Shown here one piece after another: positions 33,300 through 48,200 of a stretch of DNA of 64,000 bases. Within the stretch, counting starts at the first letter, position 1, and the number at the start of each line of letters is the position of its first letter. A program made the position numbers and the translations under genes. This stretch comes from Mytilus edulis (taxonomy: Eukaryota > Mollusca > Bivalvia > Mytilida > Mytilidae). The notes under the pieces are model-generated. The model worked only from the letters and a program-made list of their open reading frames with translations. It was not told the origin of the DNA and did no database searches. The DNA is taken from assembly GCF_963676685.1 (NCBI RefSeq), contig NC_092348.1, positions 14,854,867-14,918,866 on the forward strand. Reading direction: 5' to 3'.

Positions 33300-34989
33300 T
33301 ATAACCATAGAGGCACAAGTGGTCAGATGTATCTTTTAGTTTCCAGATTACATGTATATCGGATACAAATTGAGGGCGATAGTCCAAATGGATGTATCTT
33401 CGCCAAGATATTATTGTCAATGCAGAATGCTGGAAGGGGGTCTTTCTGCGATTTTATCACGTCATTGAAAAGCATTATAAATGCAGGGTATCCAATTTCA
33501 TTTTGAGTGACGACATGCTCTTTTTCTAATATGCGAGAAATATTTGCACTGGGAATTACACAACAACCAAGCAATCAATAAATTTTTTAATTTTGTTATT
33601 TTATGTGTAAGCTTACAGTTGAATAATTTGTGAATCATTATCCTTATGAGAGTTTGGATTGGGTCCCCAATTCCTAAATTCTTTAAATTTGGAGCAAGTT
33701 TCTCTACTTTTTAAAAATAATGCTGTAAAATTCTCACGAAACTGATTTTTACTACATAAATAATTCAAGTGTCTAAACATATATCTTATGAGGAATATTG
33801 TAATATTAAGAAAGATTGAGATGTAATTTTCATTCTATCATATGTCAATTTATTCTGTAACACATTAAAATGCAATAGATCTTAACCATTCAGTTTTTAT
33901 GATTTTGAGCCAATAAATATTTGTCTTTTGTCTCTTGTTTCAGTTTGTAAATGTTTTATTTCTTAATTCTGTGCATCGTAAATTTCTGCTGTGATGATTG
34001 TCAATATTATGTCCCTGATTTCTGACTATTATATTACCTAATTCTTTTATTTCCCACAGTTATTCTTTATATCGTGGCTTTGCACCCTATTATTGCTTAA
34101 ATTTATTTAAGAATTTTTTTTATTCATTATTATTTGAGGCATTTAATCTCTGTTATAAACCAAATCCTTCAAACTTTAGATCACTGTTCATGCATATATA
34201 GCTGGTTTGATGTTTGAAAAATATCTTTAAAAAAAAAATCGAAGATCGAAGATTTTTTTTTCAATAACCGCCAGCATATCCGTCGAATACTGAATTATAT
34301 ACTATGACGAAATAAAGATATTAATTCTTTGTCATATTATACTAAAAAGCAATACAATGGACACTCGTGTAAAACAAAAATGAATTTCTTCTTATAATAA
34401 CCAAATTTAATCGAGAGCATATATATATTACTTATACCGGTCAAGTAATGTAATGTGCAATTTAAGTCAATCAGTTTTTTATTATCAAATTGCTTGGACT
34501 TCGTCTGTCTGTATGGTAGTAAAACAGGGGCTATGCTAAAGAGGGATGTATAAATATATGCAGCCATGTCCTGTAAAAATGGGGACGTAAATTCAATACT
34601 TCATGAAGGGAGGGTATCAGGATACAATTTCTGTACGGAAAACAATACTTGAAACAACTCTTACAGAGATATGTAAGCGGTCCTGATCTAATCTATTGGA
34701 AATACATGTAAATTTACTCTGCTCATACATTTGACGAGTATGCAAGTAAAGCCGATAGATTGGAATATAATAATCAGATTGATAGCGCACCCTACACTTA
34801 TGGTTGGAAATTTTTTACTAGGAGTTGCTTGATATAAGTAAACCAAGTTTTAACCAACTACCTTTATTTATTTTTGTCATTGGAATTGTCTGTTTAGCAT
34901 TCCTATGTGAGTAATAATTTTTGACCTCCGATTCCTTCGATTTGATGAGTTAAGACTTTTCGACTGATTTTTATAGTGTATTCCTATGT
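33300..34989. other. Intergenic stretch, nothing recognised
   Basis: AT-rich sequence with short open frames of no recognisable family and no paired splice sites. Confidence 0.35.
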
Positions 34990-35345
34990 TATGCTGTTAC
35001 ACCACTATCCCAGGAAGGATTGGGCGCTCACTTACATGTTTAATCCCGCCACATTCTTCATATGTACCTGTCCCAAGTCAGGAGCTTTTAGTTCAAAGGT
35101 TGTTCGTTGTTGGTCCACGTCTCTCATATTTGTTTTTCGTAGATTATGGCCGTTAGTATTCTCTATTGAATTATTTTATATTCGGAGCCTTTTATATATA
35201 TATTTATATAACCAACTATACCGTCCCTGTGGGTTTTTTCTCATTGTTGAAGTCCGTACGATTGCCTATAATTGCTTACATCTACTTTTTTGAACTTTGA
35301 TATATAATTGTCTTATCGGCAATCATACCATATCTCTTTATTTTT
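34990..35345 (-). repeat. Dispersed repeat family B, reverse copy (longer form)
   Basis: Landmarks ATGTTTAATCCCGCCACATT, CTGTCCCAAGTCAGGAGC, TTGAAGTCCGTACGATTGCC and GGCAATCATACCATATCTC match the reverse copy at 55400-55805. These two include a 3' part absent from the shorter copies. Confidence 0.7.
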
Positions 35346-35520
35346 ATATATGAAAACGAAGTATTTTTAAGACTTAAACACGTGAAGAGGTATTATGAAA
35401 AAGAAAAAAAAGTAAAATTAAGCTAAGGTCAAACGCCTTCACATGAGGGATTTGGAACCTTAGCTTCATTATAATTTTAATGTTATCAACAATTTTTTTT
35501 AAAACATTTCTTATCGAATC

Positions 35521-37410
35521 TCTGTCAACTGCGTTGATGATACCCATCTACTGAGATGATGATACCTGTCTACTGAGGTGATGATACATGCCCACTGAGT
35601 TGATGATACCTGTCTACTGCGTTAATGATATCTGCCTACTGAGTTGATGATACATGCCTACTGAGTTGATGATACCTGTCTACTGCGTTAATGATACCTG
35701 CCTACTGAGTTGATGATACTTGTCTACTGCGTTGATGATACATGCCTACTTAGTTGATGATACTGGTATACTGCGTTGATGATACCTGTCTACTGAGTCG
35801 ATGATACTTGTTTATTGAGTTGATGGCACCTGCCTACTGAGTTGATAATACCTGCCTACTGAGTTGATGATACCTGCCTACTGAGTTGATGATACTTGTA
35901 TACTGCGTTGATAGTACCTGCCTACTGAGTTGATGATACCTGCCTACTGAGTTGATGGTACCTGCCTACAAAGTTGATGATACATGCCTACTGAGTTGAT
36001 GGTACCTGTCTACTGAGTTGATGGTACCTGTCTACTGAGTTGATGATACTTGTCTACTCTGTTGATAATACTTATCTTCAGAGTTGAAGATACCTGTCTA
36101 CTGAGTTGACGATACATGCCTACTGAGTTAATGAATTGATGATACCTGTCTACTGAATTAATGAAACCTGCCTACTGAGTTGATGATACTTGTCTACTGT
36201 GTTGATGGTACCTGTCTACTGCGTTTATGAATTGATGATACCTGTCTACTGAGTTGATGTTACATGTCTATTGAGTTCATGATAGCTGCCTACTGAGTTG
36301 ATGTTACCTGTCTACTGAGTTGATGATACCTGCCTACTTAGTTGATAATATCTGTCTACTGAGTTGATGACGCATGCCTTCTGAGTTGGTGATACCTGCC
36401 TTCTTAGTTGATGATACATGTACCTGCCTACTGAGTTGATGATACCTGTCTACTGAGTTGGTAATACCTGTCTGATGTCATCATACCTGTCTACGGAGTA
36501 CATGATATCCGTCTACTGAGTTAATGACACCCATCTGCTGAGTTGATGATACCCGTCTACCGAGTTAATGATACCTGCCTACTGAGTTGATGATACCTGT
36601 GTACTGAGTTGATGATACCCGTCTACTGAGATGATGATACCTGTCTACTGAGGTGATGATACATGCCCACTTAATTGTTGATACCTGTCTACTGCGTTAA
36701 TGATACCTGCCTACTGAGTTGATGATACCTGCTTACTGAGTTGATGGTACCTGCCTACATAGTTGAAGATACATGCCTACTGAGTTGATGATACATGTCT
36801 ACTGAGTTGATGATACTTGTCTACTGAGTTGATGATACCTGTCTACTGAGTTGATGATACCTGCCTACTACTGAGTTGATGATACATGCCTACTGAGTTG
36901 ATGATACCTGTCTACTGCGTTAATGATACCTGCCTACTGAGTTGATGGTACCTGCCTACAGAATTGATGATACATGCCTACTGAGTTGATGATACCTGTC
37001 TTCTGCGTTAATGATACCCGTCTACTGAGTTGATGATACTTGTCTACTGCGTTGATGATACTGGTATACTGCGTTGATGATACCTGTCTACTGAATTGAT
37101 GATACTTGTCTATTGAGTTGATGGTACCTGCCTATTGAGTTGATGGTACCTGCCTACTGAGTTGATGATACCTGCCTACAGAGTTAATGATACATGCCTA
37201 CTGAGTTGAAAATATTTACCAACTGAGTTAATGATGCCTGCTTACTTAGTTGGTGATACCTGCCTACTGAGTTGATAATACTTGCTACCGAGTTAATGAT
37301 GCCTGCTTACTTAGTTGGTGATACCTGCCTACTGAGTTGATAATACTTGCTACCGAGTTAATGATACCTGCCTACTGAGTTGATGAAACCTGTAATAGCT
37401 ATCTGCTGAG
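35521..37410 (+). repeat. 22-bp minisatellite, about 85 units over 1.9 kb
   Basis: The unit GAGTTGATGATACCTGCC plus TACT repeats with many point variants (TGTC for TGCC, GCGT for GAGT, GGTA for GATA) and occasional indels. Blocks of several units are themselves duplicated (for example near 37220-37380), showing unequal exchange. It lies downstream of CNOT10 and is not transcribed as far as can be told. Confidence 0.95.
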
Positions 37411-39217
37411 TTAATTGTTTATTATTTTATGTTTTAATACACATCCGCATTCATTTTCTATATAGGGATTACTATAACATTATACTTATTTATTAAATTA
37501 AACTCCAGGTGGTGAACCAACGCCTGTATAACTCTGTATTGCTACTTTCACTTTTCATTGTTTCTCTCACCATGACGACGTCAAATTTCACCACTTTGAG
37601 TACTTCAGGGATTAGTTTCTGTATAAAAATTGTCCTGATGAAGAAACATGTAGACCATAGCAAATAAAATTGCAGACCATTCGAAGTGTTGTTGTCAATT
37701 TTGGGTATTATTTATTAAATGGTTAACTCCAAACTATACTACTATGTGTCAATACTTTTATTTTGGCATCATGCCTTTTTTGCCTGTCCATGACTTTAAA
37801 ACACTAAATCCCTTGGATGTGTTTTAGTTGATTTGAGTCTCTGATGCATGATAATGCATGTACTCTCAAATCGTAATTTCGTGGTTTTTTTTACCTGCTC
37901 ATACTGTTTGTAATGCATTTGTGTTATTTACTGTTTAATTATTTATATGTCTTCTCAATATTTTCTATTCTTTGATAAGTTTTTTGTATGACGATAAATT
38001 TTCACTTCTGTTATCTTACTATGAACATCAAAAATTATGTATTTTTGTACTCCATTGTATTACATGTACTACACAATTATTTTTTTATTTACCAGTGCAA
38101 GTTATTTTCTTTGGAGACATTTTGTCCAAAGTTATGGTTGTGTTTCTTATATGGATTAACATCTACCCCCTTGTTTTATTAATGTTGTATTTACATTGCG
38201 TCAAAAATCAAACTTATTTGTTCAGTGTATGTTCACTTTTTGTTGTTAATGTCGTTTGAATGAGTAAAGCCATTCAAATTGATATTTTATAGTGTGTCTT
38301 TCTATTTTGTGAAGTTTCACTTTTGTTTCAGGTTGGGTGGAGGTTTTAACCTGCAGCATTTGTTTGCATCTGTCCTAGGTTCAGTGGTTGTTGTTTATTG
38401 ATGTGGTTCATAAGTGCTTCTCTTTTCTACATTTTTTTCTTTCTCTCCATCTGTTCTTTATAAAAATATTCAAAATTTTGTTTTACATTTCTTATTTTTG
38501 TTCATCAACATGTCAACTGTTTGCAAAGAACCTTCATATGTACGTATATAGCAATTCTAGTTTCAATTGGATTAATTCTTATTAAATATTGGAAAATTTG
38601 ACTATCTGCCCCCTGATCTAATGGACTTTTCAGTGGGACAAAAATAACAACACAAGTACCTTTTAACGCTGCTTTTTTCATATTTTTTCACAATACATGT
38701 AGTTCATCTTTTTATAAAGAGACAAACTACCAGCAATTGAAGTTCCAACAGTGTTTTAATGTCAAATTTTACCTCCCCAGGCAGCCGTTTTGCACTCACT
38801 TAGCATTCTGAGGTGTTGTTTAAATTGATTCAGCTGTATTTCACAAATATCTCAATCCTCTTCATCATAATGGGCTACTTAAAAATTTAAATACCAAATT
38901 ATAAGAATGAAAGTTTTCCCCATCTTCTTTATTTCAGTAGGACCTAGGTCAGGGGTCATGATTTAAAAAGATTTTGTTCAAAGCAATGCAATAAGACTTC
39001 ATATCAAAGGCAGAAAGGCAGTCATTATTCTATTTATTACTATAATCATCAATAAAGAGTAACTGTCCAGGCTCTGTAGGATACGAGTTTCTGATGAAAA
39101 TGAGTCTTGCAACAAATAAACAATGAAGGTCATTACTTCACTAAGACAAATTGCACCATTTATTCCTTCTGGAACTTGTATAATTGTTTTTCTATGATTT
39201 AATTATCCTAGTTAATT
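37411..39217. other. Stretch between the minisatellite and the CNOT10 stop
   Basis: Contains a family-B fragment at 38340-38440 (TGATGTGGTTCATAAGTGCT) and AT-rich DNA. The part next to 39217 is the CNOT10 3' UTR; an AATAAA for that strand sits at 39164-39159, 54 bases past the stop. No other gene is seen. Confidence 0.45.
39159..39164 (-). promoter_or_regulatory. CNOT10 polyadenylation signal
   Basis: TTTATT on the plus strand reads AATAAA on the minus strand, 54 bases after the CNOT10 stop. It is the first canonical signal. Others lie further left, so longer 3' UTRs are possible. Confidence 0.45.
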
Positions 39218-42200
39218 TCATGGAACACTTGTATCTGGTCTAGGTGTACCAGATTTATACGTCATTTTGTTTTCACGATTTGGGGTCACATGTCCAAAAT
39301 GGTCTTTAATCACAATTTGTGCCAACTTTCTTCTTCCTGTAAAAGAAAACAATTCATAGTATGTATTAATTGATATGTTAAAGGGCATAAAAAAAATCAA
39401 ATGCATGTACTGAAGATTTATCATTATTCATAGAAACCTCATGTTTATAGGTTTTGTGGGTAGAGGTTAGCCATAAATTTCAATATTCAACAGAATGCAT
39501 CACTACTTAAGGCAAATATAGAAAATCTTATAAAACACATATCTAGCAATTCATACATTACATAAGTAACTGAAAGCGACAAAAGTTAGTCCCTACAAAT
39601 ATTTTTTTCTTCTGAAAAATAAAAAAAGTTATATATTGTAATAACAGTTGTATTTAGAGTTATCTTCCCATGTACCCTCAAAACCAAAAGCATGACATAG
39701 GCTAAATTCTCAGGAGTTACTGTGAATTTCAAATTATGTACAGGTATTCACACTTGACAAAACTGCAATTGTTTGCTGCTTTGATGGAATTCAACCCCCC
39801 TGCTAACAGGTGTCCTTTTAAAAGTGATGTAGTATTATTAACCCAACACTATATTGATATAACTTCATTACAGTCTTTTTATTTGTAGATGGAATCATGA
39901 TAGCCTTGGACAAAATTACATCATTACATGTACTATGAAAAACAAATTATTAACTGATATTTTTGTGAACAACTATAGAGGTTGTAAACCAACAACAATT
40001 CAGGAATGTATAACAAAGTTTGAACATTCTTTTACATGATCTAATGGTGGCAGGTTTCTTGGTAATAATCACATTCTTTATTACATACAACCCTTTATAA
40101 ACACAAATCTGTGAAGATGTGGTATTTTTCAGGTGGAAATGAAAAATTCATATCACAGCTATGTGTTTATTTTTATGTAGACTCACTTTCGATCAGATCT
40201 TAATATCATTTTTATATGTAGACTCACCTTCAATCAGATCTAAATATAATTTTAAGAAATACATCTGTGCTGGCAGTGGTGTCCCCATGTAGTTTGAACT
40301 CTGTAAAAAAACATATCGGAGAACTTTTAATTAGGCAAAGAATTTAAAAAGGTATATTTATAAAAAGTGCAAGTAAAGATCAAATAGAACTGTAAACTAA
40401 AGTTCCTATCTCCTTGTTCTGCATTGGAGACACCCTTAAAGATTATTTCAAATGTGACTACCAGTAATATTCACACAAGTACATATTTTAATGAATGTAA
40501 ATACAAGAGGCTGTCACAACGACAGCAAACCGGATTTATTAACATTTATTTGTATCCTGCCAATATCACAAGAACCATAACTGATGAACGGTGAAAGTGA
40601 AAATTGTCAATATCAAATTTGACCTCCATTTTGTCATCAGTATCAACATATTAAAATTTGAAAAGCTTCTGTTGAATGGTTCATGAGTAAATGCACGGAC
40701 ACAACTGGAAAAGCTATTTTTCAATCTTTCAAGAACCATAACTCCTGAACGGTAAAAGTCAAAATCGTCATTATTGAACTTGACCTCCATTTTGTCATCA
40801 GTAACAACATATTAAAATTTGAAAAGCTTTGGTTGAACAGTTCATGAGTAAATGCACGCACACGACTGGAAAAGCCATTTTTCAATCTTTCAAGAACCAT
40901 AACTCCTGAACGGTAAAAGTCAAAATCGTCATTATTGAACTTGACCTCCATTTTGTCATCAGTAACAACATATTAAAATTTGGGAAGCTTTGGTTGAACA
41001 GTTCATGCGTAAATGCACGGACACGACTGGAAATGCCATTTTTCAATCTTTCAAGAACCATAACTCCTGAACGGTAAAAGTCAAAATCGTCATTATTGAA
41101 CTTGACCTTCATTTCGTTGTCTGTAACAACATATTAAAATTTGAAAAGCTTTGGTTGAACGGTTCATGAGTAAATGCACGGACAACATTTGGTTGCCGGC
41201 CGCCCGACTGGCCGCCCGCCATACATCCCCAAATCAATAACCGACATTTTTGTCACAAAAATCCGGTTAAAAATTGAGAATGGAAATAGGGAATGTGCCA
41301 AAGAGACAACAACCCGATCATAGAAAAAAACAACAGCAGGAGGTCACCAACAGGTCTTCAATGTAGCGAGAAATTCCCGCACCCTGAGGCGTCCTTCAGC
41401 TGGCCCCTAAACAAATATATACTAGTTCAGTGATAATGAACGCCATACTAATTTCCAAATTGTACACTAGAAACTAAAATTAAAATAATACAAGACTAAC
41501 AAAGGCTAGAGGCTCCTGACTTGGGACAGGCGCCAAAATGCGGCGGGGTTAAACATGTTTGTGAGATCTCAACCCTCCCCTTATACCTCTAGCCAATGTA
41601 GAAAAGTAAACGCATAACAATACGCACATTAAAATTCAGTTCAAGTGAAGTCCGAGTCTGATGTCAGAAGATGTAACCAAAGAAAATAAACAAAATGACA
41701 AAACATCTTTTGCATTTAAATAATTCATGTCTGTCATGTTCTTGCCCCTATGAGGAACTAATTTGATCACTTTTAGTTGCACTTAATTAATTGAACCAAA
41801 ATTTCTAAAATAAAACTAATAAATAATACAATCATAACAGAAAAGAGTTGTTAAAAAAGTATAATAACAAAAATACCAGACAGTCTTTTATCAAAAGCTC
41901 AAACATATCAAAAGAATGGAAAACAACTGTTGTATTCCTGACTTGGTGCAGACATTTTCTTAAATAGAAATTGGTGGATTAAATCTGGTTCAATATCAAA
42001 ATAAACCTTTAACTTGTATGAGTCGCATAAAATTCAATTATATTGACAACAAATCTCCCCTCAGCTGCTAATAAGGGGTAGTCTTTTGGTCATATACATG
42101 TTCTAGCACTTGCAAATTTACATTCTTTATCTGTATTAAATCATTTATTAGTTAATTATATCAGAGATAAAGCAGTTGCTAAATAAAACCCTGGCTTTAG

Positions 42201-45200
42201 GTTTGTTTGATAATATTTGTATTCATGAATCATCTTAGTTTTGAAGTCAAAATCTGGAATTCCATAGACAAGATCCTTAATGTGAGAGAAACATTTGTCA
42301 TTGTGCTATTATGTGGCTGTGGTTTTTTATCTGTTGCTGACAGGTGTTCATGCTCATTATTTGTACTTGTATTAACAATGTCATTTTCATTTTTTTTTAA
42401 ATTGAAATATCTTTTTTTCATTTTTAAAACAAATAAAAGAGATGAATATCATACCTCTACAAGATTGGCCATGGCTTTATCATACTCTCCTCTGATAGCA
42501 TGGGCTGTGGCAAGGTTATACTGCATTATAGCCTTAGCTCTAGTCAAGTCACGAGGTGACCAGGGATAAAATGAACCTGAAAAAACAAAGCAAATATACT
42601 ACCAGTAAGTTATGTTACCATTTGCAGCCCAGAAGATTTTATGATATGATCAAGCTACACTAAGTTATCTTTTTTTAATCTCATGTGGAGACTCGCATGG
42701 AGAAGTGGTAAGATTTTTAATGGGAATTCTGTTTTTCTCACAATGCCTGAAACAAAACAGCACTATGATGTGCAAAACAACAATAAGGATATGACCGTCT
42801 GCATTTAAAAGAATCTCCATACATTAACGTCTTCGTCGGATTTTTTATTTATAATCGAAATTCAATCTCTTGCTGGTCCAAGGACACAGTTATCATCCTT
42901 TGGTTTTCGTTGTCTACGAATATAGTCCCTAGTGTAAACAGTGTATAACTTGCGCATGTTTTATTTGATACACTTTCCCAATTTATTTCTTGATATTAAA
43001 TGCATGAAATATTAAGTAGGGGAATGTAATTACATGTTAAAAAAATTTGGGTGCCGAATCTTAATGTTGAGTAGTGATTTGGTCCAGTTCAAAAAGGTCA
43101 AATTTTATCACGTCTGAAGCTGTCAAACTGAATTTTACACCCCTTAACACAGAATTGTCAATATTTTGAGTTAGAGCTGGATGAAGTTTCTATAATTTTG
43201 ATATTATTTGTCTCGCTGGTAGTACACTACACTGTAAAGATCTTTTTGAGAAAGAGCAGGTGAAATTTTTTTAATTTGAATTTATTGTCTAAAAGAAATG
43301 CACTGCAAAATAACTGTGATCTCGGGCCTGCTTAAGAGTAATTATGCTTCTAAAAGAAATATGACATGTTTGTTAATGTAAATATCTGCTGCATTACAAA
43401 ATAATTTTCAAGCTTATAATTTTAGATTATACCTTTGACCTCTGTTTCTTGATCTTTATCTCCTTTATCTTTCTCTGTTTTCTCATTCTTTTCATTTTTA
43501 TCTAAAATTAAAGGAAAATATATATATTACTCCAAGGGTTTTAAAATAATCAAATCATTAATGGTAAGTGGTCTACATTTGTGTTAAAACTATTGGTTAC
43601 AAACAAATCAACGTGCATGTGAGCACTGAGGGGTAAAGATTGCTTTCATTTGGAAATTAAATGTGAAAATAATATTTTACTAGGCAGATAATGAATTTGA
43701 GTTGGAGTTATCTTCCTTTGTTCATGTAATTTTTGATAAAAAAGTTTTCTAAAAAAAAAATATGGTAAATCAAATACACATCATATTGTAACTTCAATAT
43801 GCATGACATTCACTGGATATGATCTAAAGACTGCTCACATCACAGCACTATTGTGTTTGAACTATCAAAAGTAGCGATAAACCCTAGAAGAAGAAAATAA
43901 CAAGTCAGTCCCATAAAGGTTTTGATTACATTTCATGCAATCTTTACCCCAAAAATCTTATATGGACAAATGAGGCAATATAAGCATGATAAGATGACTG
44001 CTTCTATTTAATTCTATGTTTCAAAGGAAAGAACATTTACGTAGAAAGCTCACATACCCCACTTGCCCATACATTAATATAGAATGATAAATCACTGCGA
44101 AATGGTTCCCAATTTCAGATTTTTCTCGTTAGATTGAAAACCTTCATGTTTTGATTGATACAAAAACAAATGGTATAAACAAGCATTGAAATGTGTAATA
44201 TTTGTAACAAATTATGATCAAATATGTTGGAAATATATAGGATACAATGTAAAAGTATTCATCATTTAAGTTTCCCCCGATTAGACCTGTTTCTCTGATA
44301 TAAAAGTATTAGAAATGTTTGTAAGGAAAGTGTTAATGTTTATTTTCTGGCCCTCTCTACAAACAAAAGTTATTAATCTCTTACCTTGATCAGATTTAGG
44401 TTCAGGTGGTAATGTATTGATATCGGTTACAAGTTCAGGATTTAAATGTTGTATACCATCGGCTATTTTGTCTAATGCTACAAGTGCTTCTGCCATATAT
44501 AAATGACCTAGATATCTGGAGAGAATAAGAATGATAGCATACATAATGATTTAAAAAAATGATTCTTGTATTGCAAAGGTATCAATTTATAGCAGTCTTT
44601 TACTGTGTGTTTGTTTTTTCTACATTGGCTAGAGGTATAAGGGAGGGTTGTGATCTCAAAATACATGTTTAACCCCGCCGCATGTTTGTGTCTGTCCCAA
44701 TAAGCCTCTGGCCTTTGTTAGTCTGGTATGATTTTTAATTTTAGTTTCTTTTATATATTTCAGAGTTTAGTATGATGTTCATTATCACTGATATAGTATA
44801 TATTTTGTTAAGGGGTCAGCTGAAGCACAATTCTGGATGTTGGATTTTTTGCTACTGTGGCTTCATTTATTTTCCCCATACTTAATCCTATTGATTTTTT
44901 AAAATCACTAGTAAACCAAACTATGACACGGTAATTAACAACTTGCAGTTTCCATGAACAGTTTTTATCAATTTTAAAAAGTAAAGTATCACTGATATTC
45001 GATATATATATTATTGATTTAATTAAAATACTTGTATCTTCCTTCAATAAAAAACGTGTGTTATGTTACAATGTTTATCGCTAGTCAACACTATACTAAA
45101 ACTGCATAACGTAACCGGAAATAAACATCCGACTCCATACACATTTCTCTGGATTCTTCGTTGAATTCTTAAATTCGTGGTTTGCTGTGACCCACGAAAC

Positions 45201-48200
45201 CCATGGAAAATTGGTATACCACGAATTACAAGAGGTTCTCAAGAGCCTGAATCGCTCACCTTAAATTTTTTGCTTAAATCTTCCATCAATGATTATTTTG
45301 GGTTTTCAATTTATATAAATGGTTTTTCGATTCTGTCATATCTTCTTCAAAAGCAAAAACAAGATTGGACACACTGAAATGTCTCGTTTGTCTCGTGTTC
45401 ATAATATAATTTATGATGAAAGTATAAAAAAACATTGTATACCCCAAGCATTACATTATTGCTGTTTACAGTTTATTTACATCTATAATAATATTCAAGA
45501 TAATAACCAAAAACAGCAAAATTTCCCTAAAATTACCAATTCAGGGGCGGCAACCCAACAACGGGTTGTCCGATTCATCTGAAAATTTCAGGGCAGATAG
45601 AACTTGACCTGATAAACAATTTTACCCCAGTCAGATTTGCTCTAAATGCTTTGGTTTTTGAGTTATAAGCTAAAAACTGCATTTTACCCCTATGTTCTAT
45701 TTATAGCCATGGCGGCCATCTTGGTTGGTTAGCCGGGTCACCAGACACAATTTTTAAACTAAATACCCTAGTAATGATTTTGGCCATGTTTGGTTAAATT
45801 TGGCCCAGCAGTTTCAGAGGAGAAGATTTTTGTAAAAGATAACTAAGATTTACGGAAAATGGTTAAAAATTGACTATAAAGGGCCATAACTCCTAAAGGG
45901 GTCAACTGACCATTTCGGTCATGTTGACTTATTTGTAAATCTTCCTTTGCTGAACATTTTTGCTGTTTACAGTTTATCTCTATCTATAATAATATTCATA
46001 ATAATAACCAAAAACAAGAAAAATTTCCTTAAAATTACGAATTCAGGGGCAGCAACCTAACAACGGGTTGTCAGCTTCATCTGAAAATTTCAGGGCAGAT
46101 AGATCTTGACCTGATAAACAATTTTACCCATGTCAGATTTGCTCTAAATGCTTTGGTTTTTGAGTTATAAGCTAAAAACTGCATTTTACCCCTATGTTCT
46201 ATTTTTAGCCATGGCGGCCATGTTTTTTGATAAAATGGGAATTAAAACACAAACTTTATTCTAGATACCCTAGGAATCAATCAGATGAAGTTTGGTTTGA
46301 ATTGGTTCAGTAGTTTCAGAAGAGAAGATCTTTGAAATAGTTTACGACGGACAGACGACGACAACGGACGGACGACGACGGACGCCAAGTGATGGCAAAA
46401 GCTCACATTTCCTTTTGGAAAGTTGAGAAAAAAATGAATCCACAGTATATTGAAGACCCATTGTTGGCCTTCAACTGTTTTCTGCTCTTTGGTCGGGTTG
46501 TTATCTCTTTGATACATTCCCTATTTTCATTCTCAATTTTAGTTTAAAAAGTTTGTTATATGAAACAGTGTAGGGAACATCCTTATATGAAATTTAAAGA
46601 AAAATTGTATAAACCTAATGTTTGCCAATTCAACTGATTATCCTGCTATCTTGTAATATAAGTACCTCTGTGCTCCTGACAGTCTTGGTTGCTTGAGTAG
46701 ATTTTCTGCATGTTGTAATGCCATGGTGAAATCATTCAAACATATTCCTACATATGCAGCAGCTGCTAACACTGAACACCTGTTTTATGTAAAATGTACA
46801 TATATATATTAATGTGCACAAGATTTGATAAAATTTTACCTAACCACTACTTAATGTTCAACAGTATCTTTTTCTCAAAAATCTATTTTTTTTCTTATAA
46901 TTATGTATATATTTGACCCACATGACCCAGCTTTAATCAGTTTAAGAATTTTCTAAGAAACCAAATGTCTATAAATTATGACCTGCGTAATAAATCTTCC
47001 TGACTGTCTACAATCCAGGAAACAAAATATATCAAGCTGAACAAAATTAATGCTCTGGTTCTGGGAACATCTTCTCTTATTCTATATAAACAATGTAATT
47101 ATATGTTCTGTTTATAAATGATTTTCAATAAATTTTTGCAATATCAAGAAATTATATTGTTTCCAATCAAAACATATATGCTGTCTTAAACATCCCCTCT
47201 TAAATCGGCCTCTGCATAACATATAACTTCTTACAAGATAACTAGCATCCATAAAGAATAACTCACCACTAGATGAATTATAAATAGATAACAATCTGAG
47301 ACTTCGACCAAGAAATTATCAATAATTACAGTTATCACATATTTGTTGCGAATACGTTGGGTTTTGCATATGTAATAACCTCAAAATTGCCCAGGGCAAA
47401 AGAGGTTATTGGTTATTGTGCCCTGATTCCAAATGATGGGACGTCATTGCATCCTTGACGCGAATTGATAACACTTTTGTCATAAAATGTTTAAGATTTT
47501 ACCTGTTATGTTTCATTTAAATATTAGTATTGAACTTTTTTTCTCTTTTTTTAAAAAAAATATATGATAAATAGATTATAACATGTCTTTTTCATATTAG
47601 CCCTGGTATCATCCCTCGACCCATATAGGCCCTCAGTTAAAGCCTTGGGATGATACATTGATACAATGATATATTGAAAAGGGCATGTTATAATCTATAC
47701 ATACCTTTCATATATAGATATATTCAGAACAGATATCAAGAAACATTATAAATGGAGCAAGAAACTTAAAACCACATCATATTTAAATAAGTTCCAGGGC
47801 GGATCTCAACAGGTTAGACATTATCATCAGGCACTTTAACCATTGTGCAACAGCATTACCTTTCCTATGTTATCATTTAGATCTTAAGTTTAGCAATTAC
47901 CTGAGGTTAGCAACTTCAATACTTTTCATAGGGTTACCAGGAGGAGCAGGAACCAGTAATGACTCAGGGTTTGGTTTTCTGAAATAGCAATATACTGTTA
48001 TATTATCCTGCATTGTGGTATACATTTCAAGCTAAGAATGTGGAGCAATGCTAATGACATTCTGTTCTATGATAAAAAAAAAAAACAACACTATTTTATG
48101 TATTGGTACTTTTTAACACTTGTTACAGATGTAGTTCAAATAGTTTAAATGACAAAACATGAAAACAATCATCATTGGGTACCACATTTCATCATATAAG

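Larger units (their letters stand above)
44622..46541 (-). repeat. Family A copy split by a nested insertion (CNOT10 intron 11)
   Basis: The first part (44622-44854; TTGGCTAGAGGTATAAGGGA ... TTTTTTGCTA) and the last part (about 46448-46541; TTGAAGACCCATTGTTGGCC ... TTCTCAATTTTA) are the two halves of one family-A copy in reverse orientation, compared with the intact copy at 20222-20545. The 1.6 kb between them is the element at 44855-46445. Confidence 0.75.

Noticed and set aside
40566-41112. Three similar small proteins
   Set aside because: They are the same frame in successive 161-bp repeat units.
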